A stretch of 64,000 nucleotides of DNA from Propionibacteriales bacterium (GCA_009377795.1 WHTJ01000004.1:40366-104365), one strand, 5' to 3'; positions 43,361 to 52,045 are shown, numbered from the stretch's first letter. The notes: generated by a model from the sequence alone, not told the origin. Numbers and translations: made by a program.

Positions 43361-43389
43361 GTCCGCAGAAAGTCCGCAAGATGTCCGCA
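43361..43389. promoter_or_regulatory. Arm-type integrase sites on the attR side
   Basis: GTCCGCA occurs at 43361, 43372 and 43383, each 11 bp apart and in the same orientation as the two copies near attL. They lie 106-148 bp inside attR. An inverted repeat GTCAC-CAACA-GTGAC at 43391-43405 follows directly and may be a Xis or IHF-like site. Confidence 0.78.
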
Positions 43390-43488
43390 AGTCACCAACA
43401 GTGACCAGCGCGACCCAACGTAATCGGTGCAGGTCAACCCACGTTTTCAGCGGTTGTCAACGCTAGTCATCTGTCCCGATTCGTCCTA

Positions 43489-45687
43489 TCACGTCTTCTC
43501 CAGGTAGTCCGCGCGCTGGGACTCGACCAGGTCGGCCACCGCCCGGGCGAGCGGCGGGTACGACGCCAGACTCGGATCACGGCCCACCACCCGGTCGGCC
43601 GACTCGCGAGCACTCGCGATGACCTCCTCGTGGCGGATCACGGACAACAGCCGCAGGCTGGACCTCCGTCCGGACTGGACGGCCCCGAGCACGTCGCCCT
43701 CCCGCCGCGCCTCCAGGTCGACTCGCGCCAGCTCGAACCCGTCGTTGGTCCCGGCCACCGCGTCCAGCCGCGCCCGGGACGGGGTGTCGGGCGGCATGTC
43801 GGTGACCAGGAGGCACAGCCCGGCCGCCTTGCCACGGCCCACCCGTCCGCGGAGCTGGTGCAGCTGGGAAACGCCGAACCGCTCGGCGTCGAGTACGACC
43901 ATCACGGACGCGTTCGGTACGTCGACCCCGACCTCGATCACGGTCGTGGACACGAGCACGTCCAGCTCGCCGCGCGCGAAGGCCCGCATGACCCGGTCCT
44001 TCTCGTCGGGCGCCATCCGGCCGTGCAGGGCCTCGAGCCGGAGCCCGGCCAGCGGACCCTCGGAAAGCTGCGCGGCCACGTCCGTGACGGCCAGCGGCTG
44101 CGGGCGGTCCGCGGGCGCGTCCACGAGCTCCGGGTCCTCGGCCGGCTCGCCGCCGATCCGGACGCACACGACGTACGCCTGATGTCCGTTCTCCACCTCC
44201 TCCCGGATGCGACCCCACGCCCGGTCGAGCCAGGTCGGGCGCTCCGCCGCCGGCACCACCGTGGTCTGGATCGGCACCCGCCCGGGTGGAAGGTCCCGCA
44301 TCACCGAGACGTCGAGGTCGCCGAACGCGGTCATGGCGACCGTGCGCGGAATGGGGGTCGCCGTCATCACCAGTACGTGCGGGCGACGGTCGCCGGCCTT
44401 GCCGGACAATGCGGCGCGTTGCTCCACACCGAACCGGTGCTGCTCGTCCACCACGACGAGCCCGAGATCGGCGAACTGCACCCGCTCCTCCAGGAGGGCA
44501 TGCGTACCGATGACGATCCCGGCGGCGCCCGACGCCGCGTCGAGCAGCGCCTCCCGGCGCGCGGCCGTACCACTGGACCCGGTGAGCAGGACGACCCGGG
44601 TCCCGTCCTCGGCGCCGCCGAGCATGCCGCCCTCGGCGAGGTCGCCGAGCAGGTCGCACACGGCGCGATGGTGCTGTTGCGCGAGCACCTCGGTCGGGGC
44701 CAGCAGAGCGGCCTGACCGCCCGAGTCCACCACCCGCAACATGGCACGAAGCGCGACGAGCGTCTTCCCGGAGCCCACCTCGCCCTGCAACAGCCGGTGC
44801 ATCGGATGGTCACCCGCGAGATCCAGCAGGATCTCGTGACCCACGGTGTCCTGTGCGGCCGTGGGCTCGAACGGCAGGCTCGCGTCGAACCGGTCGAGCA
44901 GCCCACCCTGACGCCCGGTGCGCGGCACGGCGGGCAGTGCGGCGGTCTCGTGCCGGCGCTGCGCCAGGACGACCTGGGTCACGAACGCCTCCTCGAAACG
45001 CAACCGCGCGCGGGCGCGTTGGTGGTCCGCGGGCTCGGAGGGGCGGTGGATCAGCCTGAGGGCCTCGGACAGGTCCACCAGCCCGTGCTTCTCGCGCGCG
45101 TCGTCCGGTATCGGGTCCTCCAGCTCGCCGAGCTGGTCGAGCAGCACCCGAACGCTGCCCTCGATCCGCCACGAGGCGAGCTTCGCGCTGGCCGGATAGA
45201 TCGGGATCAACGCCCCCGCCATGCGTTCGTACTCCTCGACCTGCTCCTCCTCGTCGAAGATCCGCATCTCCGGATGGGTGAGCTGCCGCCTGCCCTTGAA
45301 CAGCTCCACCTTCCCGGCGAACATGCCCAGTCGCCCGGGCTGCAGCCAGCCGCGCCACCCCTTGAGCTGAAAGAACGTCAACCGCATGTCGCCGGAGCCG
45401 TCCAGACCGACGACCTTGACCTCCACCCGTTCCCTCCGCCTGCCGGTACGCCGGTCCTGGTACGGATGCGAGTCCACCTTGTCGATCGCCGCGATCACCG
45501 TGACGTACTCCCCGAGCTCCAGCGAACCGAGATCACTGAGCTCGCCGCGTTGCACATAGCGGCGCGGATAGTGCCGCAACAGGTCCTCGCCGGTCTCCAT
45601 CTCGAACGCCGACTTCAGCTTCTTGGCGGTCGCGGCGCCGAGTAGACGATCGAGGCGGGTGCGGAGTACGTCGGCCACGAGACTCAC
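43489..45687 (-). CDS. recG: ATP-dependent DNA helicase RecG, integration target of the element
   Basis: RecG reverses stalled replication forks and processes recombination intermediates. An N-terminal wedge/OB domain (SDLGSLELGEYVTVIAAIDK) precedes the helicase core with LLQGEVGSGKTLVALRAML (Walker A), VVVDEQHRFGVEQR (DEQH), LVMTATPIPRTVAMTAFGDL and ISTTVIEVGVDVPNASVMVV-like LVSTTVIEVGVDVPNAS, then the RGRVGRGKAAG motif. The start is GTG and 732 residues are complete. The last sense codon and stop (Thr-TGA) come from the element; the pre-integration end would be Ala-TGA with the dinB ATG overlapping. Confidence 0.96.
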   Translation of the reverse strand: MSLVADVLRTRLDRLLGAATAKKLKSAFEMETGEDLLRHYPRRYVQRGELSDLGSLELGEYVTVIAAIDKVDSHPYQDRRTGRRRERVEVKVVGLDGSGDMRLTFFQLKGWRGWLQPGRLGMFAGKVELFKGRRQLTHPEMRIFDEEEQVEEYERMAGALIPIYPASAKLASWRIEGSVRVLLDQLGELEDPIPDDAREKHGLVDLSEALRLIHRPSEPADHQRARARLRFEEAFVTQVVLAQRRHETAALPAVPRTGRQGGLLDRFDASLPFEPTAAQDTVGHEILLDLAGDHPMHRLLQGEVGSGKTLVALRAMLRVVDSGGQAALLAPTEVLAQQHHRAVCDLLGDLAEGGMLGGAEDGTRVVLLTGSSGTAARREALLDAASGAAGIVIGTHALLEERVQFADLGLVVVDEQHRFGVEQRAALSGKAGDRRPHVLVMTATPIPRTVAMTAFGDLDVSVMRDLPPGRVPIQTTVVPAAERPTWLDRAWGRIREEVENGHQAYVVCVRIGGEPAEDPELVDAPADRPQPLAVTDVAAQLSEGPLAGLRLEALHGRMAPDEKDRVMRAFARGELDVLVSTTVIEVGVDVPNASVMVVLDAERFGVSQLHQLRGRVGRGKAAGLCLLVTDMPPDTPSRARLDAVAGTNDGFELARVDLEARREGDVLGAVQSGRRSSLRLLSVIRHEEVIASARESADRVVGRDPSLASYPPLARAVADLVESQRADYLEKT
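43495..43509. other. attR core (15 bp)
   Basis: CTTCTCCAGGTAGTC identical to attL. On the minus strand it is the end of recG (DYLEK). The bases just outside on the element side (ACGTGA on the minus strand) give recG a Thr codon and a new stop codon. Confidence 0.92.
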
Positions 45688-47318
45688 TCCACCGCCATGA
45701 GCAACGGGTATCGCTCCTGCCCACCGTCGTAGACGACGACGTCGACCTCCGGCCGGGTCTGGCGCAGGTGGCGTACGACGGAGCCGGCCAGCTGCGGATC
45801 GGCGTCCGCGCCGGTGACGAGCGTGACCATCTCGCCGCCACTACCACGCAGCATGCGTTCGACCACGTCGACCGCTACCACCCTGAGATCCTTGCCCACC
45901 AAGACAAAATCGCCTTCCACGACACCGAGAGCATCGCCCACCGCACAAGGCCCGGCCATGGTCATCGCGTCCCGCGCGGCGATGGTGACCGCGCCGTTGC
46001 GCGCATGGCCCGCGGCCGACGTCATGTGCACGACGTCCTCGTCGAAGCCGCGGCCGGGCTCGTGCACCGCCAGCGCGGCGAGACCCTGGACCTGCGCACG
46101 GGTCGGGATGACAGCGACCCGGATGGACTCGTCGCGCGCCGCCTGCGCCGCCGCCTCGGCAGCGGAGATGGTGTCGCGGCCGTTGGGGAGTACGACCACC
46201 TCGGTCGTCGCCGTACGCCGGATCGCCTCCAGCAGCTCGGCGGTCGAGCACGCCCGGCCCGGCCCGCCGGGGACCACGGTGGCGCCGGCCGCGGCGAAGA
46301 CCTCCTCGAGACCCGGCCCGGCCGCGACCACGACCACACCGCGCCCGTAGGCCCTCGCCGGTCGCTCCGGACGCCGGCCGGCCTGGTCCGCGAAGTGCGT
46401 CACCCGGATCCGGTACGGCCGGCCGGCGGCGATCCCGGCCTCGATGGCGGCGCCGACGTCGTCGACGTGCACATGCACGTTCCACAGCCCGTCGCCGCCG
46501 ACGACCACCAGCGAGTCACCCAGCGGGGCGAGCGTCGCCCGCAGTGCCGGGATCCCGCCGTCGTCCGCGTCCAGCAGGTACATCACCTCGTACCCCGGCC
46601 CGCCCGGGCTCAGGTCCGAGCCGGCCGGGATCGGCATCGGGATCGTGTGCCGGCCCATCGCATGAGCCGGCCGCACCGGACGCCTGCCGGTCAGCGCGGT
46701 CTCGGTGGCCTCCAGGATCACCACCAGGCCGCGCCCCCCGGCGTCGACCACGCCGGCGGCACGCAACACGTCCAGCTGGTCCTGCGTCCTCGCCAGAGCC
46801 TCACGGGCCGCGCCGGTGGCGGCCCGGATGGTGGCCGGGACATCGCCGCCGGCGGACGCGACCTCCGTCGCCGCGTCTCCGGCGGCCCGGGCCACGGTGA
46901 GGATGGTGCCCTCCACCGGGTCGCCGACCGCCTCGTACCCGGCGTTCGCGGCGGAGGCGAACGCGCGGGCGAGCGACCCGGCCCGGAGGGCCGAGGACCC
47001 GTCGGCGGACGCGGCGAGGCTCTCGGTGGCGGCCCGCAGCAGCTGGGCCAGGATCACCCCGGAGTTGCCGCGAGCCCCGAGCAACGCCCCGCGGCTCAGC
47101 ACGCGACAGGCGGTGACGTCGTCCTCGGACGGCACGTCGTACAGCGCGTTCCGGGCCGCCTCGAAGGTCAGGTAGAGGTTGGTCCCGGTGTCACCGTCCG
47201 GCACCGGGTAGACGTTCAGCGCGTCGATCTCCTCGCGCGCGTCGCCGAGGCCCTCCAGCACCAGATCCGCCCAGCGCCAGAGCAGCGGTGTACGCGTCGC
47301 CTGGGCCGCACTGCTCAC
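45684..47318 (-). CDS. fakA: DAK2/DhaL-domain fatty acid kinase-like protein
   Basis: The N-terminal DhaL domain has LNVYPVPDGDTGTNLYLTFE, the Asp motif that binds the ADP-metal complex, and SRGALLGARGNSGVILAQLL. The middle and C-terminal parts match the FakA-type extension (VVVGGDGLWNVHVHVDDVGA, GHARNGAVTIAARDAMT). FakA phosphorylates exogenous fatty acids carried by FakB proteins. The start GTG and the recG overlap by four bases indicate the rpmB-adjacent fakA-recG arrangement of actinobacteria. The 544-residue length is normal. Confidence 0.88.
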   Translation of the reverse strand: MSSAAQATRTPLLWRWADLVLEGLGDAREEIDALNVYPVPDGDTGTNLYLTFEAARNALYDVPSEDDVTACRVLSRGALLGARGNSGVILAQLLRAATESLAASADGSSALRAGSLARAFASAANAGYEAVGDPVEGTILTVARAAGDAATEVASAGGDVPATIRAATGAAREALARTQDQLDVLRAAGVVDAGGRGLVVILEATETALTGRRPVRPAHAMGRHTIPMPIPAGSDLSPGGPGYEVMYLLDADDGGIPALRATLAPLGDSLVVVGGDGLWNVHVHVDDVGAAIEAGIAAGRPYRIRVTHFADQAGRRPERPARAYGRGVVVVAAGPGLEEVFAAAGATVVPGGPGRACSTAELLEAIRRTATTEVVVLPNGRDTISAAEAAAQAARDESIRVAVIPTRAQVQGLAALAVHEPGRGFDEDVVHMTSAAGHARNGAVTIAARDAMTMAGPCAVGDALGVVEGDFVLVGKDLRVVAVDVVERMLRGSGGEMVTLVTGADADPQLAGSVVRHLRQTRPEVDVVVYDGGQERYPLLMAVE

Positions 47319-47413
47319 GACGTTCGGTCCGCCTCTCGGTGACTCACTCGTCTCATTGATGCTCTGTCACTTCCAGGCGGAAGAGTAGTCGCGTGGGCGG
47401 ATGCCATGGTCGA

Positions 47414-47444
47414 TTGGCATGACCGGTGTGTGATCGGATATCCT
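47414..47444 (+). promoter_or_regulatory. Possible rpmB promoter
   Basis: TTGGCA at 47414-47419 and TATCCT at 47439-47444 resemble the two promoter elements, but the 19-bp spacing is long. Transcription would start near 47451, leaving about 50 nt before the rpmB start. Confidence 0.4.
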
Positions 47445-47502
47445 TACGGGCCGTCCGTGTGGACGGACCTGTCTTGCGATCCCCAGCACCCGAGGAGCAC
47501 CG

Positions 47503-47697
47503 GTGGCGGCCGTTTGCGACGTTTGCGGCAAGAGGCCCGGCTTCGGCAACAACAAGCCGTGGTCGAAGAAGAAGACGAAGCGCCGCTGGAACCCCAACAT
47601 CCAGTCCGTTCGCGTCATGCCCGTGGGCGGCGGCAACCGCGTCCGGATCAAGGCTTGCACGTCCTGCATCAAGGCCGGCAAGGTCACCGCCGCCTGA
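47503..47697 (+). CDS. rpmB: 50S ribosomal protein L28, zinc-binding form
   Basis: The 64-residue protein MAAVCDVCGKRPGFGNNKPW, with KTKRRWNPNIQSVRVM and CTSCIKAGKVTAA, is L28 with two CxxC pairs that bind zinc. Organisms often also keep a zinc-free paralogue used under zinc starvation. The start is a GTG preceded by GAGGAG. It is divergent from fakA and recG, the typical position. Confidence 0.94.
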   Translation: MAAVCDVCGKRPGFGNNKPWSKKKTKRRWNPNIQSVRVMPVGGGNRVRIKACTSCIKAGKVTAA

Positions 47698-47708
47698 CCC
47701 GATCGGCC

Positions 47709-47852
47709 CCCACTCGCGCGCCCGGACCTCCCACTCGCGCCGGGCCTCCCACTCGCGCCGGGCCTCCCACTCGCGCCGGGCCTCCCACTCGCGCCGGGCC
47801 TCCCACTCGCGCCGGGCCTCCCACTCGCGCCGGGCCTCCCACTCGTGCCGAG
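47709..47852. repeat. 18-bp tandem repeat array between rpmB and thiL
   Basis: The 18-bp unit CCTCCCACTCGCGCCGGG occurs six times without change from 47727, with a degenerate unit before it and a variant (CCTCCCACTCGTGCCGAG) at 47835-47852. The variant merges into the left arm of the adjoining 61-bp palindrome. The array starts about ten bases after the rpmB stop. The spacing is too tight for CRISPR. Confidence 0.92.
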
Positions 47853-47903
47853 ATTGCAGAAGTGTTCGATCTGAGATCGAACACTTCTGCAATCTCGGCG
47901 CGA
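47843..47903. terminator. 61-bp palindrome between convergent rpmB and thiL, family A
   Basis: Arms 47843-47872 and 47874-47903 are inverse copies of 30 bp with one mismatch and a single central base. The outer 16 bp of each arm is the family A sequence TGCAATCTCGGCGCGA. Its location between two convergent genes fits a bidirectional terminator; the repeat family implies it may also be mobile or recombinogenic. Confidence 0.8.
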
Positions 47904-47915
47904 AACATGGTGCGA

Positions 47916-48869
47916 TCACGCGAAATGCTGATGACCGGTCGACTCGGCGTACTCCTCACCATCGACCGTCACCCCCTCGCCCTCGCCGACCGCGCCGACC
48001 ACCCGCCACCGGTCCGGCAGCCGCACGTCGGGCGCGAACGTCGCCGCCAGAGCGTAGTCGTCACCGCCGGTGAGCACGAAGGCCAGCGGATCCACCCCGA
48101 GCGCCGCGCCCACGGCCTGTAACGGCTCGTCCAGCCCGAAGGCGTCGGAGCGTACGTCGACACCCACCCCGCTCGCCCGCGCGACGTGTCCGAGATCCGC
48201 GAGCAGCCCGTCACTGACGTCGATCAGCGCGGTCGCCCCGAGCGACGCGGCCTCGGGACCCGCGTCGTACGGCACCTCCGGCCGCCGATGCGCCTCGACC
48301 ACGACCCGCGGGGACCGGAACCCGCGACCCAGCACGTGAAACCCGGCCGCCGCCCAGCCCAGCCGCCCGCACACCGCGACCACATCGCCCGGGCGCGCGC
48401 CGGACCGGAGCACCGGCTCACCCTCGCAGGCTCCCAGCACGGTCACCGAGAGCACGACCGAGTCCGCCGCGGACACATCTCCCCCGAGCACGCTCGCACC
48501 GACCTCGGCCGTCTCGTCCGCGAAACCGCGGGCCAGATCCCGCACCCACTCCAGCGGAGTCGACCCGGGAACGCCGAGACCGATCACCATGCTCGTGCCG
48601 CGGCCCCCCATCGCGTTGATGTCGGAGAGGTTGGCGGCCGCCGCCTTGTGGCCGACGTCCTCCGCACTGGACCAGTCGCGGCGGAAGTGCCGGCCCTCCA
48701 GCAGCAGATCGGTGGAGACCACGCAGCGGCCACCCGCCATCTTCACTACCGCGGCGTCGTCGCCCGGACCCACGACCACGTCGTCGGGCTGCGAGAAGAT
48801 CGGACGGAGCTCCTCGATCAGTCCGAACTCACCGATGTCTGCCACAAGGCCGTCGCGCGGCTGGGTCAT
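47916..48869 (-). CDS. thiL: Thiamine-monophosphate kinase
   Basis: ThiL phosphorylates thiamine phosphate to thiamine pyrophosphate, the last step of the pathway. The sequence has EFGLIEELRPIF, VVVGPGDDAAVVKMAGGRCV, STDLLLEGRHFRRDWSSAED, VGHKAAAANLSDINAMGGRG and LIDVSDGLLADLGHVARASG, which are the ATP and metal-binding motifs. The ATG at 48869 has AAGGTAAGG upstream. The 317-residue length is normal. Convergent with rpmB. Confidence 0.94.
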   Translation of the reverse strand: MTQPRDGLVADIGEFGLIEELRPIFSQPDDVVVGPGDDAAVVKMAGGRCVVSTDLLLEGRHFRRDWSSAEDVGHKAAAANLSDINAMGGRGTSMVIGLGVPGSTPLEWVRDLARGFADETAEVGASVLGGDVSAADSVVLSVTVLGACEGEPVLRSGARPGDVVAVCGRLGWAAAGFHVLGRGFRSPRVVVEAHRRPEVPYDAGPEAASLGATALIDVSDGLLADLGHVARASGVGVDVRSDAFGLDEPLQAVGAALGVDPLAFVLTGGDDYALAATFAPDVRLPDRWRVVGAVGEGEGVTVDGEEYAESTGHQHFA

Positions 48870-49002
48870 GGCCTTACCTTTCGAATCTCGTGCCGGTGTT
48901 CCGGGCCCAGCCAACCAAGCGGTAGCGTGAAGCACTGCCCGGCCAGGCGTTCGCGCCCACAAGGCGTACGCCTGTGAGACGACGGAGTCCGGAGGACGCA
49001 CT

Positions 49003-49239
49003 GTGGTGGTTCAGGCTTACATCCTTATCCAGACCGAGGTCGGCAAGGCCGCCGAGGTGGCACATTCCGTGGCGGACGTGAAGGGGGTCACGCTGGCCGA
49101 GGACGTCACCGGGCCGTACGACGTCATCGTGCGCGCCGAGGCGCGCAACGTCGACGAGCTCGGCAAACTCGTCGTCGCACGCGTACAGACCCTGCCGGGC
49201 ATCACCCGCACGCTCACGTGTCCCGTGGTGCACATCTGA
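49003..49239 (+). CDS. Stand-alone Lrp/AsnC ligand-binding (RAM) domain protein
   Basis: The 78-residue product AYILIQTEVGKAAEVAHSVA, DVKGVTLAEDVTGPYDVIVR and RVQTLPGITRTLTCPVVHI is the RAM/effector domain of the Lrp family without its DNA-binding half. Such proteins form ring-shaped oligomers and bind amino acids or partner with full regulators. The start is GTG at 49003 or 49006. It is divergent from thiL. Confidence 0.9.
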   Translation: MVVQAYILIQTEVGKAAEVAHSVADVKGVTLAEDVTGPYDVIVRAEARNVDELGKLVVARVQTLPGITRTLTCPVVHI

Positions 49240-49724
49240 CCAGACGCCGTGCAGCGACAGCGCGCTCGCTCCGGACTCGCGCTGTGCTCTGCATGCTCGG
49301 TTGCGCGGCCGGCCTCGGCATGGCCGCATGCGCGGAGCCGGCCGTACCCGTAGACGCCCCCGACGGGGTCAGCGCCCCGTGCGCGGACCTGCTGGACGCC
49401 CTTCCCGAGCGCGTCGAGGGCCAGGACCGCCGGGACGTCGATCCTCCGGAGGCGTCGGCGGCCGCCTGGGGTGACCCGGCGATCGTGCTCCGATGCGGGG
49501 TTCCCCGTCCCGAGGGGCTGCGGAGGACCTCGGCCTGTTACGAGGTGAACCAGGTCGGGTGGTTCGAGCAGTCGGGGGACTCCGGCCACCGGTTCACGAC
49601 GATCGGGCGCGCGTCGTACGTCGAGGTGTTCGTGCCGTACGACTATCAGCCGGCGGCCGGCGTACTGGTCGACGTGGCCGCCGCGGTGAAGGCCGCCGTA
49701 CCGGAAGAGCGGCCGTGCGTATGA
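49218..49724 (+). CDS. DUF3515-type lipoprotein
   Basis: The protein has a positively charged start (RRRAATARSLRTRAVLCMLG), a hydrophobic stretch and the lipobox GMAAC at about residue 38, so it is probably a membrane-anchored lipoprotein. The mature part has CADLLDALPERVEGQDRRDV and ending VKAAVPEERPCV, as in the actinobacterial DUF3515 family, which has no known function. A start at 49218 overlaps the RAM gene by 22 bases; downstream GTG starts are possible. It stands next to ddl, its usual neighbour. Confidence 0.82.
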   Translation: MSRGAHLTRRRAATARSLRTRAVLCMLGCAAGLGMAACAEPAVPVDAPDGVSAPCADLLDALPERVEGQDRRDVDPPEASAAAWGDPAIVLRCGVPRPEGLRRTSACYEVNQVGWFEQSGDSGHRFTTIGRASYVEVFVPYDYQPAAGVLVDVAAAVKAAVPEERPCV

Positions 49725-49733
49725 GGAGCCGCC

Positions 49734-50840
49734 TCAGCGCAACCCGGTCGGACGCCGCATCGCCAGTGTGATCAGCCGGTCCACCAGCGCCGGGTAGTCG
49801 AGGCCGCTCTCGGCCCACATCCGCGGGAACATCGACAGCGGGGTGAACCCGGGCATCGTGTTGATCTCGTTGATCACCACCGCGTCGTTCGGCATCACGA
49901 AGAAGTCGACCCGGGCGAGGCCCTCGGCACCCACCGCGGTGAACGCGCGTACCGCGAGGTCGCGGATCTGCTCGCCGATCCGCGGGTTGATGTGCGCCGG
50001 TACGTCGAGCCGGGTCGACTCCTCGGGAAGGTACTTCGCCTCGAAGTCGTAGAACTCGTGGTCGCCGCCGACCTTGACCTCCGCGACCACGCTGGCCTCG
50101 GGCGCGGCACCGTCGAGCCCTTCCAGCACGCCGCACTCGATCTCGCGCGCACCCGCGGCGTACGCCTCCACGAGCACCTTCGGGTCGTAGCGCTTCGCCT
50201 CGGCGATCGCGGCCGGCAGCTCCGACTCGTCGCGGACCTTCGTGATGCCGAAGCTCGACCCGGCCCGGGCCGGCTTGACGAACGCCGGGTAACCCAAGGT
50301 GGCAACGGACTCGGTGCACGCCGGGGCATCGGTCTCCCACTCGCCCGGCCGGATGACGACGTACGGCGTCACCGGAAGGCCGGACGCCTGGAAGATGGTC
50401 TTCATGTAGTGCTTGTCCATACCGACCGCGCTGGCCAGGACACCGGCTCCGACGTACCGCACGTCGGCCAGCTCGAGCATTCCCTGAATCGTGCCGTCCT
50501 CGCCGTACGGGCCGTGCAGCAGCGGGAAGACGACATCGACCTCGCCGATCACACTGGGGACGTCGCTCGCGTTGCTCACGACCAGTTGACCGTTCGCGAG
50601 TACGACGGACGAGGCCGCCTCGTTGACCTCGGGGAGCTTGCCGTCGGTGATCTCGAGACGCGCGGTGTCGTCCGCCTCGAGCACCCACTGGCCGTTGGTC
50701 GCGATCCCGATCGGCACGACGTCGTACCGTTCGCGGTCGATCGCCTGCAGGACGCTTCCCGCGGTCACACAGGACACTCCGTGCTCAGGCGACCGGCCGC
50801 CGAACACGACCGCGATTCGCGGCTTTCGCTGATCCGACAT
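49734..50840 (-). CDS. ddl: D-alanine-D-alanine ligase
   Basis: Ddl makes the D-Ala-D-Ala dipeptide for peptidoglycan. The ATP-grasp protein begins MSDQRKPRIAVVFGGRSPEH and has HGPYGEDGTIQGMLELADVR, GVLASAVGMDKHYMKTIFQA, FVKPARAGSSFGITKV, and ARVDFFVMPNDAVVINEINT, then MPGFTPLSMFPRMW. The motifs of family A are complete. I start at the ATG at 50840 (368 residues); the longer frame has no conserved sequence. Confidence 0.95.
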   Translation of the reverse strand: MSDQRKPRIAVVFGGRSPEHGVSCVTAGSVLQAIDRERYDVVPIGIATNGQWVLEADDTARLEITDGKLPEVNEAASSVVLANGQLVVSNASDVPSVIGEVDVVFPLLHGPYGEDGTIQGMLELADVRYVGAGVLASAVGMDKHYMKTIFQASGLPVTPYVVIRPGEWETDAPACTESVATLGYPAFVKPARAGSSFGITKVRDESELPAAIAEAKRYDPKVLVEAYAAGAREIECGVLEGLDGAAPEASVVAEVKVGGDHEFYDFEAKYLPEESTRLDVPAHINPRIGEQIRDLAVRAFTAVGAEGLARVDFFVMPNDAVVINEINTMPGFTPLSMFPRMWAESGLDYPALVDRLITLAMRRPTGLR

Positions 50841-50949
50841 GCGTCCGACCTTACGTCCGGACTTCGTCCCGGGCGCAAGACCATGCCGGAGATTCGTCCA
50901 TTCGCACGCCCGCGGCCGGCCACATCGGATCGTCGCCGAGAATGTGAGC

Positions 50950-52029
50950 ATGGCCTCTGACGACTCTGCGACGTCCGGCCCGTCGGCGGCGACCACCGTC
51001 GTACGGTTCGGGCGCCCGGACCACACCACCGACAACCCGCTCAACCCTCCTGTCGTGCTCGCGTCCACCTATGTGGCCGGCGGCGAGCGCGAGTACGGGC
51101 GCTACGCCAACCCGACCTGGCAGGCGTTCGAGGACGTTCTCGGCCGCCTCGAGAGCGGCCGGGCACTCGCCTTCGCCTCCGGCATGGCCGCCGTCCACAC
51201 CGTGCTCGACCTGGTCGGCCACGGCGAGATCGTGGTGGCGCCCCGGCACTGCTATCTGGGCACGCTGGCACAGCTCGCGGACCTGGAGCAGCGTGGCCGA
51301 GTGCGGGCGCGGCTGGTGGACGTGACCGACACCAACGCCGTGGTGAAGGCATGCGAGGACGCGGCCCTGCTGTGGCTGGAGTCCCCGACGAACCCCGCGA
51401 TGGAGGTCGCCGACCTACCGGCACTGGCCGAGGGCGGGCACGCGGCGGGTGCGACCGTGGTGGTCGACAACACGTTCGCCACGCCGGTTCTGCAGCGCCC
51501 GCTCGACATGGGTGCGGACCTCGTCGTGCACTCGGTGTCGAAGTACCTCGCCGGGCACAGCGACGTCGTGCTCGGTGCGCTGGTCACTCGGGACGACTCG
51601 ACGTACGACGCGCTGGACACCCGACGCCGGACGTTCGGCGCCATCCCCGGGCCGTTCGAGACCTGGCTCGCCCTGCGCGGCATCCGTACGCTCGCGCTGC
51701 GGGTGGAGCGTGCGCAGGCCAACGCCACGGAATTGGTACGCCGGCTGGAAAAACACCCGTCGATCGAGGAGGTCCGCTACCCCGGTTTCGGTGCGATGGC
51801 CGCGATCGTGCTGCGCGGCGCCGACCAGGCCGAAGCGCTCACCCACGCGACCAGCATGTGGGTCAACGCGACGAGTCTCGGGGGCGTCGAGTCGACCTTC
51901 GAGCGGCGCCGCCGCTGGGCGGGCGAGCCGGACTCGATACCGGAGGGACTCGTGCGGCTGTCGGTCGGCATCGAGGACGTGGAGGACATCTGGCGGGATC
52001 TCGAGTCCGCCCTCGACTCCCTGTCCTGA
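50950..52029 (+). CDS. Cys/Met-metabolism PLP-dependent enzyme (cystathionine gamma-synthase/lyase type)
   Basis: The fold-type I PLP enzyme of 359 residues has SGMAAVHTVLDLV, the PLP region LLWLESPTNPAMEVADLPAL, DNTFATPVLQRPLDMGADLV and the Schiff-base Lys in VVHSVSKYLAGHSDVVLGAL. The C-terminus has TSLGGVESTFERRRRW and LVRLSVGIEDVEDIW. Members include cystathionine gamma-synthase, gamma-lyase and related trans-sulfuration enzymes; substrate cannot be decided. At about 360 residues it is shorter than the usual 380-400, mainly in the N-terminal arm. Confidence 0.88.
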   Translation: MASDDSATSGPSAATTVVRFGRPDHTTDNPLNPPVVLASTYVAGGEREYGRYANPTWQAFEDVLGRLESGRALAFASGMAAVHTVLDLVGHGEIVVAPRHCYLGTLAQLADLEQRGRVRARLVDVTDTNAVVKACEDAALLWLESPTNPAMEVADLPALAEGGHAAGATVVVDNTFATPVLQRPLDMGADLVVHSVSKYLAGHSDVVLGALVTRDDSTYDALDTRRRTFGAIPGPFETWLALRGIRTLALRVERAQANATELVRRLEKHPSIEEVRYPGFGAMAAIVLRGADQAEALTHATSMWVNATSLGGVESTFERRRRWAGEPDSIPEGLVRLSVGIEDVEDIWRDLESALDSLS

Positions 52030-52045
52030 GCAGCTATATCCGCGG

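Larger units (their letters stand above)
34056..43509. mobile_element. Integrated phage-satellite-like element in the 3' end of recG
   Basis: A 9.45-kb block bounded by the 15-bp direct repeat CTTCTCCAGGTAGTC separates recG from dinB-rsmD-coaD, genes that are neighbours in related actinobacteria. It carries integrase, regulator and excisionase-like genes, a replication module (Toprim-like protein and primase-polymerase), small genes, an HNH protein, a small helical protein, a capsid protein and a convergent two-gene module. No large terminase, portal, protease or tail gene is present. Size and layout resemble phiRv1 and phiRv2 of M. tuberculosis; this similarity is by layout only. Confidence 0.93.

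Noticed and set aside
47709..47852. Regular short repeats that could be taken for a CRISPR array
   Set aside because: The 18-bp units are directly adjacent with no spacers, and no cas genes are in the window.
47916..48980. TPP riboswitch near thiL
   Set aside because: The leader between 48870 and 49002 contains none of the conserved thi-box elements.
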